DNA from: an uncultured Clostridium sp.
Lineage (GTDB): Bacteria > Bacillota > Clostridia > TANB77 > CAG-508
Length of the DNA stretch: 43,765 nt
Assembly: GCA_948470605.1 (NCBI GenBank)
Contig: CAOKPI010000013.1
Span: 1-43,765, forward strand
Reading direction: 5' to 3'
Position numbers and translations under genes: made by a program. Positions 9,825-19,986 of the stretch are shown here, in pieces (the first letter of the stretch is position 1; each line of letters begins with the position of its first letter). Below the pieces are notes generated by a model, which saw only the letters and a list, made by a program, of their open reading frames with translations, searched no databases and was not told the origin of the DNA.

Positions 9825-9939
9825 AATAAAAACTCTCCTTTTTTACTTCGATAATATTATATCATATTATTTCCAAAAAAGAAAGTTTTTATCATTTATT
9901 CTTACATTGTTTCCATAACAGATTTTTATTAATTGTCTT

Positions 9940-12900
9940 TTATTTTCGTTCCAGTTTATACTCTTCACCATCTTCAGCAACTTTAAGTTCTGCTTCTTTA
10001 GTTTTTATTTCATCATCATATTCATTTTTCATTAGTCTGTAAATAACATTTCCTAAAGAATTCATAATTGCATCATAGAATTCTTTATTTTCAAACAACT
10101 TCTTATATGAAGTTGCACTTTCTTTATAACATTTTGCTGTTTTCTCACTAAATACTTTAGGAAATACTGATTTTGTAAACATATCTTCATTATTATTTTT
10201 AGCTAAATTTTTAATTGTTTTATCTTCCATAATAGTATTCATAAGATTTTCTACTATACGGTTATCTCCATCTGTAAATTGTCCAGAATATAATTCATTT
10301 ACTTTCTGAATTACTTCATCAAGTAATCTCTTTTCTGGTAGTACTACTATTTGTACTTTTGCTCCTTGTGGTTTTATCATTCCAGGAGTTTCTTCTGTTT
10401 TTCTTAAAGATACACTTCCATCAAAAGTTTGCTTTAAATTATAATATGTAAGTTTAACTGTTCCTTCCAAATCTATTACATCTATTTTATTCTTTGGTAA
10501 CAATTTTTCTACATATCTTAAATACATATAAATTTTGTGTAACTCTTCATCTCCCATATAGGCAATTTGTGTTATATATGAATAGAATCTATTAAAACTT
10601 CTTACTTCTCTTCTAAAGCTTTCTCTTTGTTCTATATCTAATTTATTGTACAAATCAACTGTTTCTTTGACACAACTCGTTAATTTTCCAAAATCATTTT
10701 CATTTTGTTTTCCATTTTTTAGATACATTTTACAAAATTTTTCTACATTATCATCATACCATAATTTATAGCTTCTTAATATATTTAACTTATCATATAT
10801 AACATTAGGATCTGTTTCTTTTTCTAAAACTGAAACATCATAAAATGGTTTAAAAGCTTCTTGCATATCTTCTGCCTTATTTACAAAATCAATTACTAAT
10901 GTATCATCTTTTCCTTTACACATTCTATTTAATCTTGATAATGTTTGTACAGCTTTTATTCCTGATAACTTTTTGTCAACAAACATTGTATGCAATAATG
11001 GTTCATCAAATCCTGTTTGATATTTTTCAGCAACTACTAATACATTAAATTCATCTCCATGAAAGTATTCTTTTGTCTGGGATTCTTTTATCTTCTTACC
11101 ATCTCTAGTTTTATTCATACCACTTTCTGTAAAGGCTTCTCCACCATCCTTAACTTCTCCTGAAAATGCTACTAAAACATCTAAATCATCGTAGCCCTTT
11201 TCTTGTATATATCTTTTCATTTCAAAGAAATATCTTACTGCATGTAATCTTGATGCTGTAACAAGCATTGCTTTTCCTTTACCACCAATTTTATTTTTAG
11301 TCACTTTTCTAAATTGTTCAACTATTATTTGTGTTTTTTGTGTTATATTTATCTCATGTAAACTTTCAAATTTTTTAATATATTTTGTAGCATAATTTTC
11401 TGGTACTTCTGGATTATCTGGTATTTTCTTTGCAATTTTATATATAGATTCATAAGTCATATAATTGGCTAATACATCTAATATAAATTCCTCTTCTATA
11501 GCTTGTCTCATACTATAAATATGAAATGGTCTAAAAGTTCCATCATCTTGTTTAGTTCCAAATAGTTCTAGCGTTTTTCCCTTAGGCGTTGCTGTAAATG
11601 CAAAGAATGATAGATTATCTTGCTTTCCATGTGTAGCTAATTCTTCTACTATTTTATCTTCATAATCTTTTTCATTTTCTTCTGCTATTGCTTCTAACTC
11701 TGCATATTTCTTTAATGCTTCATCTCTATCTGCTAATGCTATTTTCAATTTCTTTGCAGAGTTTCCTGTTTGGCTTGAATGTGCTTCATCAACTATTACA
11801 GCAAATTTCTTTCCTGCAGTATCTGATACATCTTTGTATATTACTGGAAACTTTTGAAGTGTTGTTATTATTATTCTTTTTCCATCATTTATAGCATCTT
11901 TTAAGTCTTTTGATGTTTTATCATCATCTATTTTTACAACTACACCTTGTTGGTGTTCAAATTGATAAATTGTATCTTGTAATTGTTTATCTAATACAGT
12001 TCTATCTGTTACAACTATAATAGAATTGAATATTGCATTATTATTTTTATCATGTAATCCTGAAAGTCTATGCGCAAGCCATGCTATAGAATTAGATTTT
12101 CCAGAACCTGCACTATGTTGAATTAAGTAGTTTTGTCCAACTCCACAATCTCTAACATTCCATATTAATTTTCTTACAACATCTAATTGATGATATCTTG
12201 GAAATATTATATTTTTCTTTTCAATCTTTTTTTCTTTACCATTTTTATGTTCTATTTCTTCTTTGACTTCTAGGTGTACAAATTTTTGAATTATTTCCAT
12301 TAAGGAATCTTTCATTAATACATTTTTCCATAAATAATCCGTAGTGTAGCCATTTGGATTAGTTGGATTTCCTGCTCCACCAACATTTCCTGCTCCATTT
12401 GATCCTTGATTAAATGGTAAATATCTTGTATTTGCCCCTGCCAATTTTGTAGTCATTTTTACATCATAATGGTCAACAGCGAAATACACTATTATTCTTG
12501 AATTAAATTTAAATATCAATTCTCTAGGATCTCTGTCATACATAAATTGTTTTTGTGCATTTTCTGAACTTTGTCCTGTTATTTGATTCTTTAATTCTAA
12601 AGCAACTAATGGAATACCATTTAATAGTAAAACAATATCAATTGAGTTTTCATTTTGAGTAGAATATTTTAACTGTCTTGTTTCGTTTAAAATGTTCATC
12701 TCATATAATCTTCTATCTTCTGAATTTAAATTTGTTTCTGGTTGAAAATATGCTAATTTAAACTTGTGGCCACGATCTGTTATTCCATTTCTAACAACAT
12801 CTACAATTCCTCTTTGAGACACTTCTTCATTAAATCTTTTTATGAGTCTATTTTCATAGTCATCTGGAAAAGCTTTTTTATATCTTTCCCATTCATTATT

Positions 12901-13050
12901 TTGAGAATTCTCTATAAATGTAAATAAATCTTTTCTATTTAATGCACATTCTCTATCAAAATCTTGTGGATTTCCTTTTACATAGCCTCCATCTTCCGAT
13001 AATAAATAACTTTCTATATCTTGTTCAAATCTTCTTTCATTTTCTTCCAT
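9940..13050 (-). CDS. hsdR: Type I restriction endonuclease subunit R
   Basis: IDIVLLLNGIPLVALELKN nuclease motif, QHSAGSGKSNSIAWLA Walker A, VDEAHSSQ, helicase motifs; start placed at MEENERRFEQDIESYL. Confidence 0.95.
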   Translation of the reverse strand: MEENERRFEQDIESYLLSEDGGYVKGNPQDFDRECALNRKDLFTFIENSQNNEWERYKKAFPDDYENRLIKRFNEEVSQRGIVDVVRNGITDRGHKFKLAYFQPETNLNSEDRRLYEMNILNETRQLKYSTQNENSIDIVLLLNGIPLVALELKNQITGQSSENAQKQFMYDRDPRELIFKFNSRIIVYFAVDHYDVKMTTKLAGANTRYLPFNQGSNGAGNVGGAGNPTNPNGYTTDYLWKNVLMKDSLMEIIQKFVHLEVKEEIEHKNGKEKKIEKKNIIFPRYHQLDVVRKLIWNVRDCGVGQNYLIQHSAGSGKSNSIAWLAHRLSGLHDKNNNAIFNSIIVVTDRTVLDKQLQDTIYQFEHQQGVVVKIDDDKTSKDLKDAINDGKRIIITTLQKFPVIYKDVSDTAGKKFAVIVDEAHSSQTGNSAKKLKIALADRDEALKKYAELEAIAEENEKDYEDKIVEELATHGKQDNLSFFAFTATPKGKTLELFGTKQDDGTFRPFHIYSMRQAIEEEFILDVLANYMTYESIYKIAKKIPDNPEVPENYATKYIKKFESLHEINITQKTQIIVEQFRKVTKNKIGGKGKAMLVTASRLHAVRYFFEMKRYIQEKGYDDLDVLVAFSGEVKDGGEAFTESGMNKTRDGKKIKESQTKEYFHGDEFNVLVVAEKYQTGFDEPLLHTMFVDKKLSGIKAVQTLSRLNRMCKGKDDTLVIDFVNKAEDMQEAFKPFYDVSVLEKETDPNVIYDKLNILRSYKLWYDDNVEKFCKMYLKNGKQNENDFGKLTSCVKETVDLYNKLDIEQRESFRREVRSFNRFYSYITQIAYMGDEELHKIYMYLRYVEKLLPKNKIDVIDLEGTVKLTYYNLKQTFDGSVSLRKTEETPGMIKPQGAKVQIVVLPEKRLLDEVIQKVNELYSGQFTDGDNRIVENLMNTIMEDKTIKNLAKNNNEDMFTKSVFPKVFSEKTAKCYKESATSYKKLFENKEFYDAIMNSLGNVIYRLMKNEYDDEIKTKEAELKVAEDGEEYKLERK

Positions 13051-14959
13051 AATTATTGCTCCTTTGAATTGTTTTCTTTCCATATCCATTTGGTATCAGA
13101 TTATTTTTTCTCATATATGAAAGACAACTTTTTACTTTTTTTATATTTATTTTTGTTTTCCTTTTACTCCAGGCATAAAATTCTTCTATTATTTGTTCGT
13201 CTGTCGGATTTATTCCATCAATTAAAAAATCATTCCAACAGTAAAACAATGTAGCAATTATTTCACTTTGCTGTGTATCTTTATTCTTAAATAATTTAAT
13301 TATTCTAGTTATTTCATTATCATTTTCTTCGAAATGCTCTTGATATCTTTTAATTCCTTCTTTATAATTTTTATCCAATGTATAAATATCTCTCATATTG
13401 TCTTTTGATATTTTTACCCACTTTTCTTTTTCAAAAGTATCATATACATCATTCATCATTTCTTTACTATATGGTCCTGCAACATATTTTTCATAATCTG
13501 GTTCTTTTTCATATTTAATAATTTTTAATATTACACTCTGTATTTTATTTAACTTTATCTTACACATAGAATAATTATTTGGAAGTTGTTCTATTATTCT
13601 TAATGACAATTCTGCCATTTCTGTATTATTATAATTTGTTTTTACCTCTTTTTTTCCTGTTACATATTCATATATAAGTGATTTTTTATAGTTTTCTAAT
13701 TCTTCTATTATTTTTTCTTTATTATTAATTAATTTGTCTATTTCTTCGCATTTCTCTGATATATATTTTTCAATTTGATTTTGTTCTTTTAGTGGTGGCA
13801 AAGCTATTAATATATTACCAATTTCTGCACCTGATATATGAACAACTTTCAATTTAGACTTTCCATAACTTTTTTGTGTTTGTCCATAATGACTATTTAA
13901 AGCATAACTTAAAAATACTGGATTTTCAGAATGCTTTACAATTATAATATCTCCTCCAGCTAAACAATTTTCATTTCCTAAATATACTATATTTTTTCCT
14001 ATTTCTTCTACTAATTCTCCTGTACCAGCAAATAATAAATCACCATAAGTGAAATATTGATTTGAATTTATCTTTTCTTTATTAGTTCTAGTTTCACATT
14101 CATAAAACTTATAGTTATATTTTGAATATATTTCACCATATCTCACACAAGGTGTATCTCCATCAGTTACAATGTCTTCTTTAGTAATTCCATTACCTTT
14201 GCCAATAGAATTTACAATATATTTTAATTTTATAAGTTTCCAATGCCTTGGAATCATTCCAATCGCTTCAATACCACTATCTTTCATTTTGATATTTTCA
14301 TTTAACCCTTTTGTAACAACTCTAGTTATAATTGATTGCTCATATAACTTGTAATCTTCTATTGTTTGCTTCGTTTTTCTTATTGCATTATCTATTTCAT
14401 CTACTTTTTTATTTAAATGATTGGCTATTCTTTCTTGTTCATCCTTAGTAGGTATAGGCATTATTATATTATTTAATTTTTCCATTGGAATTCTCATTCT
14501 TATTGTATTTAATTTTCCATTATCCGATTCTTTAGCAACAATACCATTGCCTAAACCCCATAAGCTTTTTTGAAATGCATTTGATTGAAATATATAATTA
14601 TAATAATCTATATTATAATTATTATTTCTAACAAATAATGTATAGTATACTGGACTAACACATCCAAAATAATTAGATTTTCCAACCGATCCAACCACTA
14701 CATTCATACTATTTAATACAATATCATTTGGATAAGCTAACTTATAATCTTCAAATTTTTCTTTTGCCTTATTTCCCCCTCCTGTTTTTTCTGAATATGG
14801 AAAAACTCCTCTATCTATTGACAAAGACAAAATGTCTTTACTTTTTATTGGATCATTTTTTTCTTTTCTCTCTTCTAACACATGTTTTAATCGTTTTATT
14901 GTCCAATCTTCTGGTATATTTCCAATCCATTCTATTCCAGAATCTTTCATTTTTCTCAT
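13037..14959 (-). CDS. hsdS: Type I restriction specificity subunit S with ~190-aa C-terminal extension
   Basis: Two TRD modules starting MKDSGIEWIGNIPEDW and MKDSGIEAIGMIPRHW; conserved ..PLKEQNQIEKYISEKCEEIDKLI; then extension from MAELSLRIIEQLPNN. Confidence 0.93.
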   Translation of the reverse strand: MRKMKDSGIEWIGNIPEDWTIKRLKHVLEERKEKNDPIKSKDILSLSIDRGVFPYSEKTGGGNKAKEKFEDYKLAYPNDIVLNSMNVVVGSVGKSNYFGCVSPVYYTLFVRNNNYNIDYYNYIFQSNAFQKSLWGLGNGIVAKESDNGKLNTIRMRIPMEKLNNIIMPIPTKDEQERIANHLNKKVDEIDNAIRKTKQTIEDYKLYEQSIITRVVTKGLNENIKMKDSGIEAIGMIPRHWKLIKLKYIVNSIGKGNGITKEDIVTDGDTPCVRYGEIYSKYNYKFYECETRTNKEKINSNQYFTYGDLLFAGTGELVEEIGKNIVYLGNENCLAGGDIIIVKHSENPVFLSYALNSHYGQTQKSYGKSKLKVVHISGAEIGNILIALPPLKEQNQIEKYISEKCEEIDKLINNKEKIIEELENYKKSLIYEYVTGKKEVKTNYNNTEMAELSLRIIEQLPNNYSMCKIKLNKIQSVILKIIKYEKEPDYEKYVAGPYSKEMMNDVYDTFEKEKWVKISKDNMRDIYTLDKNYKEGIKRYQEHFEENDNEITRIIKLFKNKDTQQSEIIATLFYCWNDFLIDGINPTDEQIIEEFYAWSKRKTKINIKKVKSCLSYMRKNNLIPNGYGKKTIQRSNNYGRK

Positions 14960-14960
14960 G

Positions 14961-16706
14961 TTACTTGTCCTCCTTAAATAATTTTTCAAGAGAACTCATA
15001 ATATCTTTCTCATTTTTTCTAATTCTTTCTTCTATAACATCAGAATCTTCTGGCTCAACATATTTATAAAAGTATCTTGTAAAAGGAATTTCATAACCTA
15101 CAACAGTTTTCCTTTCATCAATCCAAGCTTTTTCATTATAAGGTAAAACTTCTCTTTTAAAATACTGTTTTATATCCTCTAATAAAGGAATATTCTCATA
15201 ATCTCTTTTACGAGAATCTGCTTTTTTAATTTTCTTTTTATCTTTTATTATGTTTCCATCCTCATCCTCTAACGGAGATTCAATTGTAATTCTATTAAAT
15301 CCAAAATCGAAATTATTAAAAATCTTACTTTCTACTGATTTCCCATTTTCACTATATTCTGTATTCTGAAAATCATCATAAGCCTTTAATATTAAGTTTT
15401 TACATTCTTCACTGATATCTTTTCTCTTATTACCTATGTTTTTTCTTCTATTTTCATAACAATTTGAAGCATCTATTAATTGTACTTTTCCTTCTCTCAT
15501 AACATTCTTATGTTTGTTTATTAACCAAATATATGTAGATATTCCTGTGTTATAGAATAAATCTGTTGGCAATTGAATTATAGCTTCTAGCCAATCATTT
15601 TCGATAATATATTTTCTTATTTCAGATTCTCCTGAACCTGCTTGTCCACTAAACAATGGTGAACCATTTTGAATAATTGCCATTCTTCCATTATCTTTCA
15701 ATTTTGCTATACCATTTAAAGTAAATAACATTTGTCCATCGCTAATCTTAGGTGTACCAACTGGAAATCTTCCTTTATCTCCTTTTGATACTTCATTTTC
15801 TATCGCTTTCTTTTGTTTCTTCCAATCGATTCCAAATGGTGGGTTTGAAATAATATAATCAAATTCATAACCTTTAAATTTATCATCATCTAAAGTATCT
15901 CCTTGTTTGAAATTCTCAGCATCTCCACCTTTTATTAGCATATCTGCTTTTGCTATAGCATAAGTTTCAGGATTTAATTCTTGCCCATAACAATCAACAA
16001 TAGCATCTTTATTTAGTTGTTTCAGCCTATCTGTCATGCATGCTAACATTTGAGAAGTTCCCATTGCCATATCATAAATTGTTTTCACTTTGTTTTCATT
16101 TATTAAAACGTCTCTTTCTTCAGCAATCAATAAATCTGTCATTAAATAGATAATATCTCTAGCTGTAAAATGTGCTCCTGCTTCTTCATCATAACTTTCT
16201 GAAAACTTTCTAACTAGTTCTTCAAAAATATATCCCATATCTTCTGTTTTTACTTCATCTAATCCCATATATGCTTTTTTACTATTAAATTCTTCTAAAA
16301 CAACATATAGTAATCTATTTTCAGCCATTGTTTTTACTTCATTTTCAAATTTAAAATTATTAAGTATATCAATTACATTGTCTGAAAATCCATTCAAATA
16401 ATTTTTAAAATTGCTCTCTATATTATCTGGATCTGCAAGTAATTTTTCAAAATCATATTTACTAGTATTATAAAAATTATATCCAGATGCTTCTATTAAG
16501 AAATGTTCCTTAACTTCAAATTTTTTATATTCTTCATATGCTTCTAATACTTTTTCTTTAGTTGGTTGCAATATATCATCAAATCTTTTTAATACTGTCA
16601 TTGGCAATATTACTTTTCCATATTCATGTGGTTTATAGACTCCTACTAATTTTGTTGCTACTTCCCATATTAAATTTGCTTTATCATTTATTGTATTTTT
16701 CATCAT
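14961..16706 (-). CDS. hsdM: Type I restriction modification subunit M (N6-adenine MTase)
   Basis: GAHFTARDIIYLMTDL; YDMAMGTSQML; ISNPPFGIDW motif IV. Confidence 0.96.
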   Translation of the reverse strand: MMKNTINDKANLIWEVATKLVGVYKPHEYGKVILPMTVLKRFDDILQPTKEKVLEAYEEYKKFEVKEHFLIEASGYNFYNTSKYDFEKLLADPDNIESNFKNYLNGFSDNVIDILNNFKFENEVKTMAENRLLYVVLEEFNSKKAYMGLDEVKTEDMGYIFEELVRKFSESYDEEAGAHFTARDIIYLMTDLLIAEERDVLINENKVKTIYDMAMGTSQMLACMTDRLKQLNKDAIVDCYGQELNPETYAIAKADMLIKGGDAENFKQGDTLDDDKFKGYEFDYIISNPPFGIDWKKQKKAIENEVSKGDKGRFPVGTPKISDGQMLFTLNGIAKLKDNGRMAIIQNGSPLFSGQAGSGESEIRKYIIENDWLEAIIQLPTDLFYNTGISTYIWLINKHKNVMREGKVQLIDASNCYENRRKNIGNKRKDISEECKNLILKAYDDFQNTEYSENGKSVESKIFNNFDFGFNRITIESPLEDEDGNIIKDKKKIKKADSRKRDYENIPLLEDIKQYFKREVLPYNEKAWIDERKTVVGYEIPFTRYFYKYVEPEDSDVIEERIRKNEKDIMSSLEKLFKEDK

Positions 16707-16720
16707 TTTTTGCTCCTCTT

Positions 16721-16975
16721 TTATTTATATTTCTTCCATTCCAAATTACATCCAACGATATCTGCAATTTCTTTTACTTCTGTGTATTTTATTGTTTCTC
16801 TTCTTATTTTATTTAAAATGTTCGATTCAGTGGTTGGCTTTCTATTTTCTAATTTTCTCCTTCTATTCATTTCATTTATAACTTCTTTAAATTTCCAACC
16901 GTTTAATGCTAAATATCCCTTTATTTCATTATGAGTATTATTATTTTTTTGCAAGATATCACCTCCTAAATTCAA
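16721..16975 (-). CDS. Small HTH-like regulator upstream of hsdM
   Basis: NEIKGYLALNGWKFKEVINEMN...IKYTEVKEIADIVGCNLEWKKYK, resembles XRE-like small regulators next to R-M genes. Confidence 0.6.
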   Translation of the reverse strand: MNLGGDILQKNNNTHNEIKGYLALNGWKFKEVINEMNRRRKLENRKPTTESNILNKIRRETIKYTEVKEIADIVGCNLEWKKYK

Positions 16976-17169
16976 AACAGCTATATTGCAATATAATTTG
17001 TATTATAGTTATTTTATAATATATTAAAATTAATTTATTTTTGTTATATTAAATCATAAATTAAATTCAAATTGTTAATTGTAACATATTCTTTTTTAAA
17101 ATGTAATATTATTGTAATATTAACTTTATTGAATTTTATTACTAATACATTCTATATATTTAATTATTA

Positions 17170-18120
17170 TTACTCTATTCCAATACAAGTAACCTCCACT
17201 GCTTCATCCAAATACTTCCTAACAAACTCAACACAATTATCCAAACAAACTACTTTAGCCCTAGTGCCTTCCATCAAACTACTAGTTGCCTGAAAATTAA
17301 TATAATCCATAAGAAAAAAATTGGCAAAAGGCATATAAAAAATATAAGTATATACATCATTTTCCTTAATATAATAATCATCAAAAAAGCTTTTAGCTTT
17401 CAAAGATACCAATTCATTTCCAAAAATCTCTTTCACCTTATTTCTCATAAACTCTTCATCTTTAATCATTCTAAAAATTGCCCAAACATCATTATTATAA
17501 GGAATCATATAAGATTCTTGATATCTAATATCCTGAAATTTAGGTTTATACAAATATTTATCATCTTCTGTAAAAACAATTAACCCATTAAATTTGCTTT
17601 TATTTCGATTAATTTCTCTATCAATATATTTCAGTTCTCTTTGTGTAATATCTTTGTGCAAAAAATACACAATATAAGACCTTTTATAAAAATCTTCAAA
17701 CTCTTCATTCCATCGTTTTTCTTCTCTTGACATGATGCCCACATATCGATTACCTCTTTTGGTATAAGTATTTACATCACATTTCCAACTAGGTTCAAAA
17801 TACCAACCACAAGATTTTACTTTGCAGGCTATATCGCTAATTCGTTCCATTCTCTTTTTATAAGTTTCATCTCTATTAATATTTCGGTATCCTAATCCTA
17901 CCTCATTTAAATAACGTTTTCCTTTTCTACTCAATACAACTTTTCCATATAATCGTTCAATCATATCACCTTTGGCTAAACTTGCTAATCTATTTTTGTA
18001 GTAATATTCTGACTGGTATAATAGTTTTACATTTTCATTTGTGATAATCCCATACTCAGCTAAAAACAAAATCAATTCTATATCTCTACTTCTTAAACAA
18101 ACTCGCTTTTCTTTTTCCAC
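17170..18120 (-). CDS. Winged-helix protein, replication-relaxation-like
   Basis: FLAEYGIITNENVKLLYQSEYYYKNRLASLAKGDMIERLYGKVVLSRKGKRYL; GTG start with RBS ggaggtgatt. Confidence 0.5.
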   Translation of the reverse strand: MEKEKRVCLRSRDIELILFLAEYGIITNENVKLLYQSEYYYKNRLASLAKGDMIERLYGKVVLSRKGKRYLNEVGLGYRNINRDETYKKRMERISDIACKVKSCGWYFEPSWKCDVNTYTKRGNRYVGIMSREEKRWNEEFEDFYKRSYIVYFLHKDITQRELKYIDREINRNKSKFNGLIVFTEDDKYLYKPKFQDIRYQESYMIPYNNDVWAIFRMIKDEEFMRNKVKEIFGNELVSLKAKSFFDDYYIKENDVYTYIFYMPFANFFLMDYINFQATSSLMEGTRAKVVCLDNCVEFVRKYLDEAVEVTCIGIE

Positions 18121-18175
18121 TTAAATCACCTCCTTGCTTTTTATCATTTCTACCTATCTTCCAACTTATCTCTAT

Positions 18176-18217
18176 GCGACTGAAGACACAAGATTATCAT
18201 CTTGTGCCTCCAGTCGC
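18176..18217 (-). promoter_or_regulatory. Leader stem-loop upstream of 17170..18120 gene
   Basis: gcgactgaagacacaagat-tatc-atcttgtgcctccagtcgc; the two mismatches on + become G-U pairs in the minus-strand RNA. Confidence 0.6.
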
Positions 18218-18393
18218 CCTTACATTTATTATCCTGTACGTTCTGTACCATACTCCTTACCTATGTACGACTTAAATTTCAAAAAAACATTAATTTTTCC
18301 TTATTTATTGCCGTTTATATCTAGGTATTAAAGTGTGATTTTTCAGAAGTCCAAAAAGTATGATTGATGGCATATATTTTAAATTCTAAATAA

Positions 18394-19017
18394 TCACACT
18401 TTTTCAAAATATTTTTCTGGATTTAGACTACTTACTTTTTGAATATTTCTTTTTTCTGAAATAAAAATTTTAATGTAATTTTCTTTTCCATTTATACCTT
18501 CTAGCATATAACTGACAAAATTTATATTATCATCCGAAATTAATCCACCATATACAAATCCATTCAATATATACCTTAAATCTCTATTATCAATATCCCA
18601 ATTATCTCTAGGAATACTTACTTGAACTCGCACAATAACTTCTTTATTCACAAATAAACCATTATATTTTTCTCCAATTAATTGACAAGTTCTTTCCAAT
18701 CTCTTGTTATTATATGGTGTTCTAACTGGTGGTAATAATTCATAAATTTTCAATTTCAAAATTTCATCTGAATATTCATCTTCGTAATCACTAATGCCTT
18801 TTTCTGTTCCTGGTAGGGGATAGTCTGGTAGCATTGGCTTTTTTAATTTAATACATTTATAGATTGAATTTCTAAAAAGTTCCGTTCTGTATAACACTTG
18901 ATAAATATTGTTTTCATTCAAATCATCTTGCTTAAATTCCTTTATAGCATCTTCAAATTCAATTAATCTTTTTCTAAAGTTTTGTCTATCACATGTTGCA
19001 ATTCTTTTTTCTAACAT
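18394..19017 (-). CDS. RusA-like Holliday junction resolvase candidate
   Basis: RVQVSIPRDNWDIDNRDLRYILNGFVYGGLISDDNINFV resembles the RusA core (D-x-DN....LNGL..GLI.DD); lies in a replication module. Confidence 0.45.
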   Translation of the reverse strand: MLEKRIATCDRQNFRKRLIEFEDAIKEFKQDDLNENNIYQVLYRTELFRNSIYKCIKLKKPMLPDYPLPGTEKGISDYEDEYSDEILKLKIYELLPPVRTPYNNKRLERTCQLIGEKYNGLFVNKEVIVRVQVSIPRDNWDIDNRDLRYILNGFVYGGLISDDNINFVSYMLEGINGKENYIKIFISEKRNIQKVSSLNPEKYFEKV

Positions 19018-19101
19018 TGTAATTCCTCCTTTCGAGCTATTTTCTTATTTTCCATTCCTTATTTATCTCCATCACTATAAATAGCTACATTGTTTTCAAA
19101 A

Positions 19102-19986
19102 TTAATTCATTCTATAATCATTTCCTTTGCATTCTACTCTATAGCACATTTGATATAATCTTGATATTATAGAATTAGTTGTTTCACATACTTTATTAGG
19201 TATGCTAAGTCTTTGTTTTAATTGATCCAATTCATAATTAGTTGTAATAATAATTGGCAATTCATTTTTCATTCTTTCATTTACAATTACAAATAATTTA
19301 GACAACATCCAATCATTCATAGTTTCAATACCCAAATCATCTATAATTAATAAATCCACTTTTGTATATAGTTTTGTTAATTCTAATTCTGTATGTTCTT
19401 TATAACTTTTGCTGTATTTTTCTACTAAATCTGTTAATGTTCCAAATATAATTGGTATTTTGTGTTTTCTTAATTCATTGGCAATTGCTGTTGCTATATG
19501 CGTTTTTCCTGTACCATTTTTGCCAACAAATATAATTCCAGTTTTTACATTTGTAAATCCTTGTATAAACCTTTGTGCTACATATTTCATATTTTTATTT
19601 GTTTCATTTATAATAAAACTATCTAAAGTTTGTCTTTTAAATTGTTCTGTTATAAAGCCTGTTCCATAATATTGTTTGATTTTTTTATTAAATTCTTCTT
19701 TTCGATACTTTTCAAAGTCTTTCATTAATTGTTTTTCTTTTTCTGCTTCTAATTTCTTTTGTTCTTCTATTGCTTTACTACAATTACATTTTTCATTTTG
19801 TAGAAAAATATGAATACTTTGATCTAATGGATTTAAAATTCCTTTTGGTTTTAATACTTTATTACAATAGGGACATTTTCTTTCTTTTGGAATAGATGTT
19901 GCTATTCTATATCCTTTTTGAAATATTTCTTCTAAACTATATAAAATTTTTAAATTGTCTTGGACTTTCACTTGTATTTTTCTCAC
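19102..19986 (-). CDS. DnaC/IstB-like helicase loader ATPase
   Basis: TGIIFVGKNGTGKTHIATAIANEL Walker A; DLLIIDDLGIETMNDW Walker B; N-terminal Zn-binding CPYCNKVLKPKG; GTG start with RBS. Confidence 0.92.
   Translation of the reverse strand: MRKIQVKVQDNLKILYSLEEIFQKGYRIATSIPKERKCPYCNKVLKPKGILNPLDQSIHIFLQNEKCNCSKAIEEQKKLEAEKEKQLMKDFEKYRKEEFNKKIKQYYGTGFITEQFKRQTLDSFIINETNKNMKYVAQRFIQGFTNVKTGIIFVGKNGTGKTHIATAIANELRKHKIPIIFGTLTDLVEKYSKSYKEHTELELTKLYTKVDLLIIDDLGIETMNDWMLSKLFVIVNERMKNELPIIITTNYELDQLKQRLSIPNKVCETTNSIISRLYQMCYRVECKGNDYRMN

Noticed and set aside
13037-14959. Phase-variable recombining hsdS locus
   Set aside because: The two internal MKDSGIE modules are normal TRD boundaries; no second hsdS, inverted repeats or invertase were found nearby.
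11688-16934. Plus-strand ORFs opposite the hsd operon (11688, 13021, 14172, 14728, 16562, 16710)
   Set aside because: Antisense shadows of hsdR/S/M and the upstream regulator, hydrophobic low-complexity translations, no convincing RBS context.
18328-18403. Inverted repeat aaagtgtgatt / aatcacacttt
   Set aside because: Short arms separated by ~54 nt, one arm overlapping the end of the RusA-like gene; not distinguishable from chance in AT-rich DNA.
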